From Gammaproteobacteria bacterium (lineage in GTDB: Bacteria > Pseudomonadota > Gammaproteobacteria > Arenicellales > JAANXG01): 5,803 bases of DNA. Within the stretch, counting starts at the first letter, position 1, and each line of letters begins with the position of its first letter. This document shows, piece by piece, positions 1-5,787 of this stretch. Position numbers and translations under genes: made by a program. The notes under the pieces were generated by a model. It made no database searches. It had not been told where the DNA came from and saw nothing but the letters and a program-made list of their open reading frames with translations. Location: the NCBI GenBank assembly GCA_018263405.1, contig JAANXG010000078.1, forward strand, positions 1 to 5,803. The letters are read 5' to 3'.

Positions 1-2
1 CG

Positions 3-128
3 CCGGCGTTACGCTCGCTTGAATTGACCGGGCCAGTCCTGCGCTCGCGTGCCTTGGCGATCGGCTTTTCCGATCCCGCTGAACGTGTGTGTATTTATGC
101 CCAAGGGTACTTAGTGCGGGATATATAA
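3..128 (+). CDS. Possible 3' tail of an unidentified gene, truncated by the window start
   Basis: One frame is open from the window edge to a TAA at 126-128 and gives 41 residues ending in the stretch DPAERVCIYAQGYLVRDI. About a third of its codons begin with G, as in real coding sequence, and the peptide has a plausible mix of hydrophobic and charged residues. The other two forward frames close within about 25 bases. I do not recognise the protein, and no motif or domain can be named from so short a tail. A perfect 6-bp inverted repeat (59-64 with 70-75, loop CTTTT) lies inside it and is not followed by a T run, so it is not a convincing terminator. A chance open frame of this length is quite possible, so confidence is low. 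Confidence 0.3.
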   Translation, partial: PALRSLELTGPVLRSRALAIGFSDPAERVCIYAQGYLVRDI

Positions 129-219
129 ACAATTCGCCGTTAAGGAGAAAACTCAAACCGGCGGCGAGCGGGTGTCTTGACGCCTGGACAATGAAGTCAC
201 ATTTTGAGGGGGATCATGT
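129..219. other. Leader region upstream of the parA-like gene
   Basis: This non-coding stretch follows the possible upstream gene tail. An AT-rich patch (TATATAAA, about 122-129) resembles a -10 box, but no decent -35 lies at the right distance, so I do not call a promoter. TAAGGAG at 141-147 is a perfect Shine-Dalgarno string with no start codon in the next 15 bases. It falls inside a weak potential hairpin (CGCCG 135-139 with CGGCG 159-163, plus GAG/CTC around AAAA). The purine-rich GAGGGGGA at 206-213 is the ribosome site for the ATG at 220. Confidence 0.4.
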
Positions 220-915
220 ATGGGTGCACGTTCGATACTGGTAATTAATGCCAAGGGCGGATCCGGAAAATCCACGCTGACGTCTAATTTGGCGAGCTAT
301 TATGCCGTGCGAGGCTATCAGGCAGCGTTGTTCGATTTCGATCGGCAGATGTCCGGAATTCGTTGGTTGGAACGTCGGCCCCACGAAGCCCCGAAGATTA
401 CAGGCGTGACCGGCTGGACCTTTCGCGGCGTCGATTCCTTCGAACGCGTGGTGATGGACCCGCCGGCCCAGATTCAAAGCAGAGACATGGCCATGCTTGT
501 AGCTCGAGCCGATGTGGTGGCGATTCTGGTTCTGCCTTCTCCTATCGATATACACGCCGCGGCGGATTTTATCCGAGAATTGTTGATAGACGGTAAAGTA
601 CGATGCTCCAACAAGCCCGTGTGCGTGGTGGCAAACCGCGCGCGTACCAATACGCTGATCTACGACCAGCTCTGTAAGTTCTTGGGTAGCCTGAAAATTC
701 CTTTTGTGACGACTTTCCGAGATAGCCAGAATTACAACCACGCCTCAAGAAAGGGTATCGGCATCTTTGAAATGAATGAGGATATTGTCTCCCGGGATGT
801 CGAGCAGTGGTGGCCGTTGATCAAATGGATCGATAAACACATTAAGCGAGAGGATGTAAGAGAGAGGACGCGCAACCTGGGTGCACGACGACCTCAGCTG
901 AAAGTTGTCCAATAG
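220..915 (+). CDS. Orphan ParA/MinD-family P-loop ATPase
   Basis: This 231-residue protein belongs to the ParA/MinD/Soj family of deviant-Walker ATPases. These dimerise on ATP and position cargo such as plasmids, chromosomes or protein complexes on the nucleoid. Visible motifs are the deviant Walker A KGGSGKST at residues 12-19, with signature Lys12 and Lys17, a Walker A' segment DFDRQ at 39-43, and a Walker B strand ending in D80 (VVMDPPA, 77-83). The usual A' motif is DxDPQG/A-S; here Pro is Arg and the next residues are M-S. The C-terminus (about 207-231) is basic, which would suit nucleoid binding. No helix-turn-helix precedes the P-loop, so this is the short type without an autorepressor domain. 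No parB or parS-like repeat is seen nearby. The start ATG has a strong GAGGGGGA site 6 nt upstream. The cargo is unknown. Confidence 0.9.
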   Translation: MGARSILVINAKGGSGKSTLTSNLASYYAVRGYQAALFDFDRQMSGIRWLERRPHEAPKITGVTGWTFRGVDSFERVVMDPPAQIQSRDMAMLVARADVVAILVLPSPIDIHAAADFIRELLIDGKVRCSNKPVCVVANRARTNTLIYDQLCKFLGSLKIPFVTTFRDSQNYNHASRKGIGIFEMNEDIVSRDVEQWWPLIKWIDKHIKREDVRERTRNLGARRPQLKVVQ

Positions 916-958
916 ATCCTGCCCCGATGGACATTTGCCTCGATATTGAGGTTTTCCC

Positions 959-1846
959 ATGACTGAGAAAATCGGGCTGATCGGTCCCGGCATTATGGGC
1001 CAGCCCATGGGCATGAATCTGGTCAACGCCGGATACCCGCTGTGGGTATTCGCCCGTACGCCGTCCCGGGCACGAGCATTGGTGGATGCCGGTGCGACGC
1101 AGTGCGATACACCCAAGGCGGTGGCGGAACAGGCAGACATTATTCTTACTGTCGTCAGCGATACGCCGGACGTCGAAGCGGTTGTGTTGGGTGAAAACGG
1201 TGTGCTCGCGGGCGCCGGTTCCGGCAAAGTGCTGGTGGACATGTCTACCATATCGCCCATCGCCACGCGCAAGATGAGCGAGTCACTGCGTGGCAATGGC
1301 GTCGAGATGCTTGATGCGCCGGTATCCGGGGGCGACGTCGGCGCTAAAAACGGCACGTTATCCATCATGGTTGGCGGCAAACCCGCGGTATTCGAACGCG
1401 TCAAGCCGGTGTTCGACGTACTGGGCAAAAACATCATCCATGTCGGTGATAACGGCGCCGGCCAGGTGGCGAAGGCGTGTAACCAGATTCTCGTGGCGGA
1501 ACATATCAACGCAGCGGGCGAGGCGCTGCTGTTGGCCCGGGCGTGCGGCGTCGATCCGGAGAAAGTTCGTCAGGCTCTGCTTGGCGGCTTTGCTTACAGC
1601 AAAGTTTTGGAGGTGCATGGCGAACGCATGCTGACGCGTAATTTCGATCCGGGGTTCAAGGCCAGGTTGCATAAGAAGGACATGCACATCGTGCTTCAGA
1701 CCATGGAAGAAAAGGGACTGGACCTGCCTACCGCCAGGGCGGTTACGAATGCTTTGGACCAAGCAGTGGCCGACAGCGACAGCGAATCGGACTCCACTGT
1801 GTTGATCAAGATTCTCGAAGCCCATAATTCGGTGAACATCGGATGA
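959..1846 (+). CDS. NAD(P)-dependent beta-hydroxyacid dehydrogenase, 2-hydroxy-3-oxopropionate (tartronate semialdehyde) reductase-like
   Basis: This 295-residue protein is full length for the 3-hydroxyisobutyrate dehydrogenase superfamily. The Rossmann nucleotide motif is G9-P-G11-I-M-G14, in the family pattern GxGxMGxxM. The substrate signature DAPVSGG spans 119-125. The catalytic lysine is K172 in GAGQVAKACNQ (166-176), with N175 beside it. The segment FKARLHKKDM (233-242) matches the second conserved lysine-aspartate block. The LHxKD form resembles E. coli GarR/GlxR more than 3-hydroxyisobutyrate dehydrogenase, so reduction of tartronate semialdehyde to D-glycerate is the best guess, but succinic semialdehyde or 3-hydroxyisobutyrate activity cannot be excluded. 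An acidic serine run, DSDSESDS, lies at 272-279 near the C-terminus. GAGG at 948-951 sits 7 nt before the ATG. It starts 43 bp after parA, and its stop overlaps the next start (ATGA). No glyoxylate carboligase or glycerate kinase is in the window, so the pathway is not fixed by context. Confidence 0.9.
   Translation: MTEKIGLIGPGIMGQPMGMNLVNAGYPLWVFARTPSRARALVDAGATQCDTPKAVAEQADIILTVVSDTPDVEAVVLGENGVLAGAGSGKVLVDMSTISPIATRKMSESLRGNGVEMLDAPVSGGDVGAKNGTLSIMVGGKPAVFERVKPVFDVLGKNIIHVGDNGAGQVAKACNQILVAEHINAAGEALLLARACGVDPEKVRQALLGGFAYSKVLEVHGERMLTRNFDPGFKARLHKKDMHIVLQTMEEKGLDLPTARAVTNALDQAVADSDSESDSTVLIKILEAHNSVNIG
1831..1835 (+). promoter_or_regulatory. Ribosome binding site GGTGA for the small gene at 1843
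   Basis: GGTGA pairs with the core of the anti-Shine-Dalgarno sequence and lies 7 nt before the ATG at 1843. It lies inside the end of the reductase gene. With the ATGA stop/start overlap at 1843-1846, it suggests translational coupling. This is the main evidence that a real start exists here. Confidence 0.5.
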
Positions 1847-2061
1847 ACGTAGCACATTCTTACACGGGGTTATTGAGACTTTACCAGGGGCCCTTGAGCT
1901 TCTGAGCGAAGCAGGCCGGATCGGGGCCGAACGCCTGCTGAACGCAGGATCCCGTTAAAGCTGTGTATGGCGATGAGCGTGCCAGGCCGGTCGATACTCC
2001 GCTCAACGTGGATTACCCCGTCGAAATGCTGATCGCGGCGACGCTTCCACAAATTCGTTAA
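1843..2061 (+). pseudogene. Small unidentified gene broken by two compensating frameshifts
   Basis: No single frame is open here, yet protein-like sequence runs through the whole gap between the reductase and the GCS2 gene. From ATG 1843, frame one reads MNVAHSYTGLLRLYQG. From about 1890 the coding-like frame is shifted by one base and reads ALELLSEAGRIGAERLLNA. From about 1948 it returns to the first frame and reads DPVKAVYGDERARPVDTPLN followed by VDYPVEMLIAATLPQIR, ending at TAA 2059-2061. In the two downstream segments over 40% of codons start with G, typical of real coding sequence. One extra G in the GGGG run at 1887-1890 and one base fewer near 1947-1950 would restore a single 72-residue reading frame. 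The start has a GGTGA ribosome site and an ATGA overlap with the upstream stop. I do not recognise the family. It has no signal peptide or membrane segment; the middle looks alpha-helical. It could be a decayed gene or an intact gene with assembly errors. Confidence 0.45.
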
Positions 2062-2094
2062 CTCCCGTATGGTTTCGCTTGTTTTTCGAAACGT

Positions 2095-2098
2095 AGGA
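2095..2098 (+). promoter_or_regulatory. Ribosome binding site AGGA that favours the GTG start at 2105
   Basis: AGGA (within GTAGGAAA) lies 6 nt before GTG 2105. The upstream in-frame ATG at 2069 has only TTCGTTAACTCCCGT before it, with no purine-rich site. The GTG is therefore the better start for the ligase gene. Confidence 0.55.
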
Positions 2099-2104
2099 AA
2101 AGCC

Positions 2105-3553
2105 GTGGGCGAAGACATTAAAGACAGCCATTTCTCGCTGAGCGATTTCACGCAGTTCAAAGAGGCTTTGAAACATGAAACCGAATTGCTTCGCGGGTAT
2201 TTCAATGATGAAAGATTTATCGAATCTCATCCGGTGGCCGGCTATGAATTGGAAACCTGGCTCGTGGACAAGAATTTCAACCCATATCCGTGCAACGAAC
2301 ATTTCTTGAGCAGCTTGGACGAGTCGTTGGCCGAATGGATCGTGCCGGAGCTCGCCCGTTTCAATATTGAACTGAACGCGCAACCGTGGGATCTGCGCGG
2401 CGACGTATTGACGCGGATAAGCGAAGAGCTTGGTGATACCTGGAGCCGTGCGTCGAGCACGGCCCAAGAGATCGATGCACGACTGGTAATGATCGGCATA
2501 TTACCGGCCGTCCAGCGCTCACAGCTGACGCTCGAGAGCATGTCCGACCGCGATCGCTACCGCGCCTTGAATGAACAGGTGTTCCTGATGCGTGGAGGAG
2601 AACCGGTACACTTGCACGTTGAAGGAGTGGAAAGCCTGGATCTTTATCATGACGATGTGATGCTGGAATCCGCTGCGACCTCCTTGCAGGTACATATTCA
2701 GGTCAATCAGACGCAGGCCGCATCATACTTCAATGCCGCCGTTGTGCTGGCGGCTCCCATCGTGGCTGCTACCGGTAATTCACCTTTTTTATTTGGCAAG
2801 GATCTTTGGACGGAGACCCGTATCCCGCTTTTCGAGCAGTCGGTCAATACCCGTAACCGGCGTGACGACCGGTATCAGTCGCCCGCGCGAGTGACTTTCG
2901 GGGACGCGTATTTACAGCGCTCGCTCCTCGAGCTGTTCAATGAGAATCTGGAGAAATTTCCCGTGCTGCTGCCGTTTTGTTCCGACGAAAGGGGAACGGC
3001 ACTGCATCATCTTCGTTTGCACAATGGAACCATCTGGCGCTGGAACCGCCCGCTGCTTGGTATCGATGCGGAAGGCGCGATGAATCTGCGCATTGAACAC
3101 CGTGCGATCGGAGCAGGACCCACGGTTCTAGACACGGTCGCCAACGCGGCATTGTTCTGGGGGCTGGTCCACGTCTTGGCGGAAAGCGAATACGATTGGC
3201 ATGAGGCGTTGTCCTTCGCCGAGGCGAGGAATAATTTTTACCGTTGCGCGCGCCTGGGGTTGGAGGCCGATGTTCATTGGCTGGGTCGAAATTATGGCTC
3301 GGTGCGAAGCTTGTTGATCGACGTACTCCTACCGATGGCCCGCAAGGGCTTGCTGGCACTCGATGTCGATGAAACGGATGTCGATCGGTATCTTGGAATT
3401 GTGGAACGTCGGTTGAATAGCAATCGCACCGGCGCGCAGTGGCAGCGTGACTATGTAAGACGCCACGGCCGGGATATGGCGGCGCTGACGCATGCCTACT
3501 GGCAACATCAGGAATCCGGCAAGCCCGTTGCCGACTGGCAGTGGCCATGTTGA
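2105..3553 (+). CDS. GCS2-family glutamate-cysteine ligase-like carboxylate-amine ligase
   Basis: This 482-residue protein (494 if ATG 2069 is used) belongs to the glutamate-cysteine ligase type 2 superfamily. These ATP-dependent enzymes join the carboxylate of glutamate or a related acid to an amine through an acyl phosphate. Residues, numbered from GTG 2105: G46-Y-E48-L-E50 matches the metal/ATP-binding GxExE strand; E89-L-N91 is the second acidic strand; H197 lies in SLQVHIQV; N225-S-P-F228 and R239 with E244 form the NSPF...R....E block; TIWRWNRPL (309-317), LRIEHR (328-333) and GPT (338-340) match the C-terminal substrate and phosphate-binding segments. It is longer than YbdK-type proteins (about 370 residues) and nearer the long proteobacterial version. 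Whether the product is gamma-glutamylcysteine or another gamma-glutamyl compound cannot be told. The neighbouring deacylase, overlapping its 3' end, suggests a dedicated metabolite rather than housekeeping glutathione synthesis. Cytoplasmic; no signal peptide. Confidence 0.85.
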   Translation: MGEDIKDSHFSLSDFTQFKEALKHETELLRGYFNDERFIESHPVAGYELETWLVDKNFNPYPCNEHFLSSLDESLAEWIVPELARFNIELNAQPWDLRGDVLTRISEELGDTWSRASSTAQEIDARLVMIGILPAVQRSQLTLESMSDRDRYRALNEQVFLMRGGEPVHLHVEGVESLDLYHDDVMLESAATSLQVHIQVNQTQAASYFNAAVVLAAPIVAATGNSPFLFGKDLWTETRIPLFEQSVNTRNRRDDRYQSPARVTFGDAYLQRSLLELFNENLEKFPVLLPFCSDERGTALHHLRLHNGTIWRWNRPLLGIDAEGAMNLRIEHRAIGAGPTVLDTVANAALFWGLVHVLAESEYDWHEALSFAEARNNFYRCARLGLEADVHWLGRNYGSVRSLLIDVLLPMARKGLLALDVDETDVDRYLGIVERRLNSNRTGAQWQRDYVRRHGRDMAALTHAYWQHQESGKPVADWQWPC

Positions 3554-4530
3554 CGGTGATGGACGCTTTGCCCGCCGGGTTGACGGATTGCGAACCGAAA
3601 GAAGTGCCCGAAGTGCTCTCCGGACCGACGTTGATTCATTTGCCGGGACAGGCGGATTCCCCGATTTTTGTCTCCATCCTGCTGCACGGTAACGAAATCA
3701 CGGGCCTTCTGGCCATGCAGCGCATCCTGAAGTACTACCGGAACCGGGAACTACCGCGCTCGTTGTCGTTGTTCGTCGGTAATGTCCGTGCGGCCGGCGC
3801 CGGCAAGCGAATGTTGCCCGGTCAGCCGGACTACAACCGGATCTGGTCTTCCGGTACGACACCGGAACACGACATGACCCGCGAAATCCTGGAACGTATG
3901 CGGCGCGTGAATCCTGTCGCGTGCATCGATATCCATAACAACACTGGCCGTAATCCGATGTATACCGTGGTTGCACGGCGGGAACGGGCTCACTTGTCGC
4001 TGGCGAGTCGATTCTCTAAAAAGGTGGTCTATGCCACCAACCCGGATACGACGTGTTCCGCTGCCTTTTCCGAATTGTGTCCGGCGGTGGCGGTGGAATC
4101 CGGGCTACCGGGCGAGCCGGAAGGCATCGATGCGGTGGTTCGCTACGTCAGCGCCGGCCTGGAGCTTCCCGACCCGATTCATCACGTCGAGTTCGATATT
4201 GACCTGTTTCATACCGTTGCGGTCGTCAAAGTGGCGCCTTCCCGCACCTGCGGTCCGGTCGGAGAAGATGTGGACCTGGAACTCGATCCCACTATCGAAC
4301 GCCACAATTTCAAGGAGATTCCGCCGGGAACACGCCTTGGCTGGGTCCGTACCAACGATCCCGGATTGATAGAAGTCCAGCAATACGAACCCGCTACCAG
4401 CGAATCCTGGCTGCAAATACAAGATGGTGAACTAACCGTTGCCCGAACCGTCATGCCGGCCATGTTGACCTCGGATCCCGACATCATCAAGTGGGACTGC
4501 TTGTGCTACCTCATGGAACGGCTTCAATAG
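3547..4530 (+). CDS. Succinylglutamate desuccinylase/aspartoacylase-family zinc hydrolase (M14-like)
   Basis: This 327-residue protein belongs to the AstE/AspA branch of the zinc carboxypeptidase fold, which hydrolyses N-acyl amino acids. From ATG 3547, the zinc site is H47-G-N-E50 (LLHGNEITG) plus H130 in DIHNNTG (128-134). The DxNR substrate motif is D95-Y-N97-R98, equivalent to Asn70-Arg71 of human aspartoacylase. The likely catalytic base is E184 in VAVESGLPG. All key residues are present, so it should be active. The C-terminal part (about 210-327) looks like the beta-rich cap of this family. GTG 3541 is an in-frame alternative start adding two residues; both starts overlap the ligase stop at 3551-3553, and no good ribosome site is visible, which implies translational coupling. 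AstE proper acts in arginine catabolism, but no other ast genes are present. The likelier role is removal of an acyl or glutamyl group from the compound made by the adjacent ligase; this is inference. Cytoplasmic. Confidence 0.88.
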   Translation: MLTVMDALPAGLTDCEPKEVPEVLSGPTLIHLPGQADSPIFVSILLHGNEITGLLAMQRILKYYRNRELPRSLSLFVGNVRAAGAGKRMLPGQPDYNRIWSSGTTPEHDMTREILERMRRVNPVACIDIHNNTGRNPMYTVVARRERAHLSLASRFSKKVVYATNPDTTCSAAFSELCPAVAVESGLPGEPEGIDAVVRYVSAGLELPDPIHHVEFDIDLFHTVAVVKVAPSRTCGPVGEDVDLELDPTIERHNFKEIPPGTRLGWVRTNDPGLIEVQQYEPATSESWLQIQDGELTVARTVMPAMLTSDPDIIKWDCLCYLMERLQ

Positions 4531-4558
4531 TTTTGCGGGGCTAGTCGGTTAGAGATTG
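4531..4558. other. Convergent intergenic gap without a recognisable terminator
   Basis: Only 28 bp separate the hydrolase stop from the stop of the minus-strand adaptor gene. It holds no strong inverted repeat with a T run in either direction. Any termination must be Rho-dependent or occur inside the opposing gene. Confidence 0.5.
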
Positions 4559-5773
4559 CTACTTGGTTCGTTTCACTACGTTCGTCCCGTCAGCGACCCT
4601 TCCACTCGGATGCAGCACGATTTGGTCTCCTTGTTCCAGACCATCGAGTATCTCGGCCTCGATGCCGTTGCGCCGGCCGACTTGCACGATTTGTGTCCCG
4701 GCCGTTCCGTCCACCACCCGGAACACCGCCCATTTCTTGCCCTGGCGAAACAAGGCGATCAGGGGCACTCTGAGCACGTTATCGGACTGCCAGAGAACGA
4801 TCCGGGTCTCGACGCGATAGCCGTGACCGAGGTTCCGCCATTGTTCGGCGGGAGCGCCGATATCCACGATAACGTTCACCCGTTGCTCTTCGATCCCCAG
4901 CGCGGATACTTTAGTAAAACCGTAGGGCTCGACCCGGTGGACAAGACCTGAAATGGGGTTCTCGCCGCCCCAGTCGTCGATGATGACATCCTGGCCGGGG
5001 ACTACTTTTACCGCGTCGGATGATAACAGGTCGACGACGATTTCGAGGTTGTTGGGATCGCCGATTTCCACCAGCTCTGCGCCGGCCGGCACGACGCTTT
5101 CGCTTTCCGCCAGTATCCGCAATATGCGGCCGTCTACGGGCGCGTAGACGTTGACGCAGTTGCAGCCCTCGCTCGGCTTTCGCGCCGCGCTCGGGGGCAC
5201 CAGGGCTGCGCGGGCGCGCTCCAGTTCGAACTCCTCGATCCCGAGCTGTGCCTGGGCTTCTTCCAACGCGGCTTCTCGAGTCCGCATTTCCCGTTCTGCC
5301 CGATCCAGTTCGCTTTCGGAGATATTGCCACTTCGCGCGAGTCGACGGGCGCGTGCGAGTTCCGACTGCGCATAGATGAACTCGGCTTCGGCTCTGCGAA
5401 CATCCGCCTTGGCGAATTCCAGAGCGGCTTCGGCTGCTTTGACCGTGGCTTCCGCCTGCCTTTCACTGCGTGGGTCGAGAAATGCCGGATCGGTGGGGAC
5501 GATAGAGGTGATAATCGTGTCATTAGCGGCCACCGGGTCGCCCACTCTATGCACGATACGTCGTTTGACCCCGGCAATCGGTGCCGACACTACGAACACG
5601 TCGCGGATTTGCGTCTCGCCTTCCTCGTCCACGGTTACCCGCATCTCGCCACGCTCGACGGCCGCCAGGTCGACCGGGACGGGCTGAGGCCGGAAAATCC
5701 ATACCAGTCCGGCGATAAGCAGCACCGCGAACGGAGCCCAAAACAACACACGGCGTTTCGTAACAGGGGTCAT
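4559..5773 (-). CDS. HlyD/AcrA-type periplasmic adaptor (membrane-fusion) protein of an efflux or secretion pump
   Basis: This 404-residue protein is full length for a tripartite-pump adaptor linking an inner-membrane transporter (RND or ABC) to a TolC-type outer-membrane channel. An N-terminal membrane anchor spans about residues 9-27, preceded by KRR, giving a periplasmic bulk; there is no lipobox. The first half of the lipoyl/barrel-sandwich domain is about 58-95 (VSAPIAGVKRRIV...GDPV). The long helical hairpin spans about 103-191 and is rich in Ala, Glu and Arg. Its tip carries R141-x3-L145-x6-S152, the spacing of the AcrA/HlyD RLS motif that contacts TolC-like channels. The second lipoyl half begins at 207 (VNVYAPVDGRIL), followed by the beta-barrel and membrane-proximal domains. 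An unusual C204-N-C206 pair lies just before the second lipoyl half. ATG 5773 is preferred over the adjacent TTG 5776. The transporter partner is not in the window and may lie beyond the right edge. Substrate unknown. Confidence 0.9.
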   Translation of the reverse strand: MTPVTKRRVLFWAPFAVLLIAGLVWIFRPQPVPVDLAAVERGEMRVTVDEEGETQIRDVFVVSAPIAGVKRRIVHRVGDPVAANDTIITSIVPTDPAFLDPRSERQAEATVKAAEAALEFAKADVRRAEAEFIYAQSELARARRLARSGNISESELDRAEREMRTREAALEEAQAQLGIEEFELERARAALVPPSAARKPSEGCNCVNVYAPVDGRILRILAESESVVPAGAELVEIGDPNNLEIVVDLLSSDAVKVVPGQDVIIDDWGGENPISGLVHRVEPYGFTKVSALGIEEQRVNVIVDIGAPAEQWRNLGHGYRVETRIVLWQSDNVLRVPLIALFRQGKKWAVFRVVDGTAGTQIVQVGRRNGIEAEILDGLEQGDQIVLHPSGRVADGTNVVKRTK

Positions 5774-5782
5774 CAACGATTA

Positions 5783-5787
5783 CTCCC
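5783..5787 (-). promoter_or_regulatory. Ribosome binding site GGGAG for the adaptor gene
   Basis: Read on the minus strand, GGGAG lies 9 nt before ATG 5773 and 6 nt before TTG 5776. It sits directly against the adapter-derived end, so nothing further upstream of this gene is genuine sequence here. Confidence 0.6.

Noticed and set aside
59..75. Inverted repeat GATCGG-CTTTT-CCGATC as an intrinsic terminator
   Set aside because: No T tract follows, and it lies before the stop of the possible upstream reading frame.
177..205. TTGACG with CATTTT 17 bp downstream as a promoter for the parA-like gene
   Set aside because: The -10 match is poor, and transcription would start on top of the Shine-Dalgarno site, leaving no leader.
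745..1509. A 254-residue open frame on the minus strand
   Set aside because: It lies antisense to the well-supported reductase gene, has no recognisable motif, and its composition (Ser, Thr, Pro and Met rich) is typical of a shadow frame in GC-rich DNA.
1887..1894. Programmed -1 ribosomal frameshift at GGGGCCCT
   Set aside because: The run is not in the phase of a canonical slippery heptamer for the reading frame, and a second opposite shift would also be needed 58 nt later; mutation or sequence error is simpler.
1898..1948. Two small 5-bp hairpins (GCTTC-TGAGC-GAAGC and CCTGC-TGAAC-GCAGG) that suggest a structured RNA or terminator
   Set aside because: No T run follows, the stems are short, and the region reads as coding-like sequence, so the symmetry is probably incidental.
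1870..2205. A 111-residue minus-strand open frame spanning the gap before the ligase
   Set aside because: It overlaps the ligase 5' end antisense and has no ribosome site or known motif; the plus-strand two-frame reading explains the gap better.
2937..3548. A 203-residue open frame on the minus strand
   Set aside because: It is antisense to the ligase gene, very rich in Arg, Pro and His, and shows no domain; it is a GC-driven shadow.
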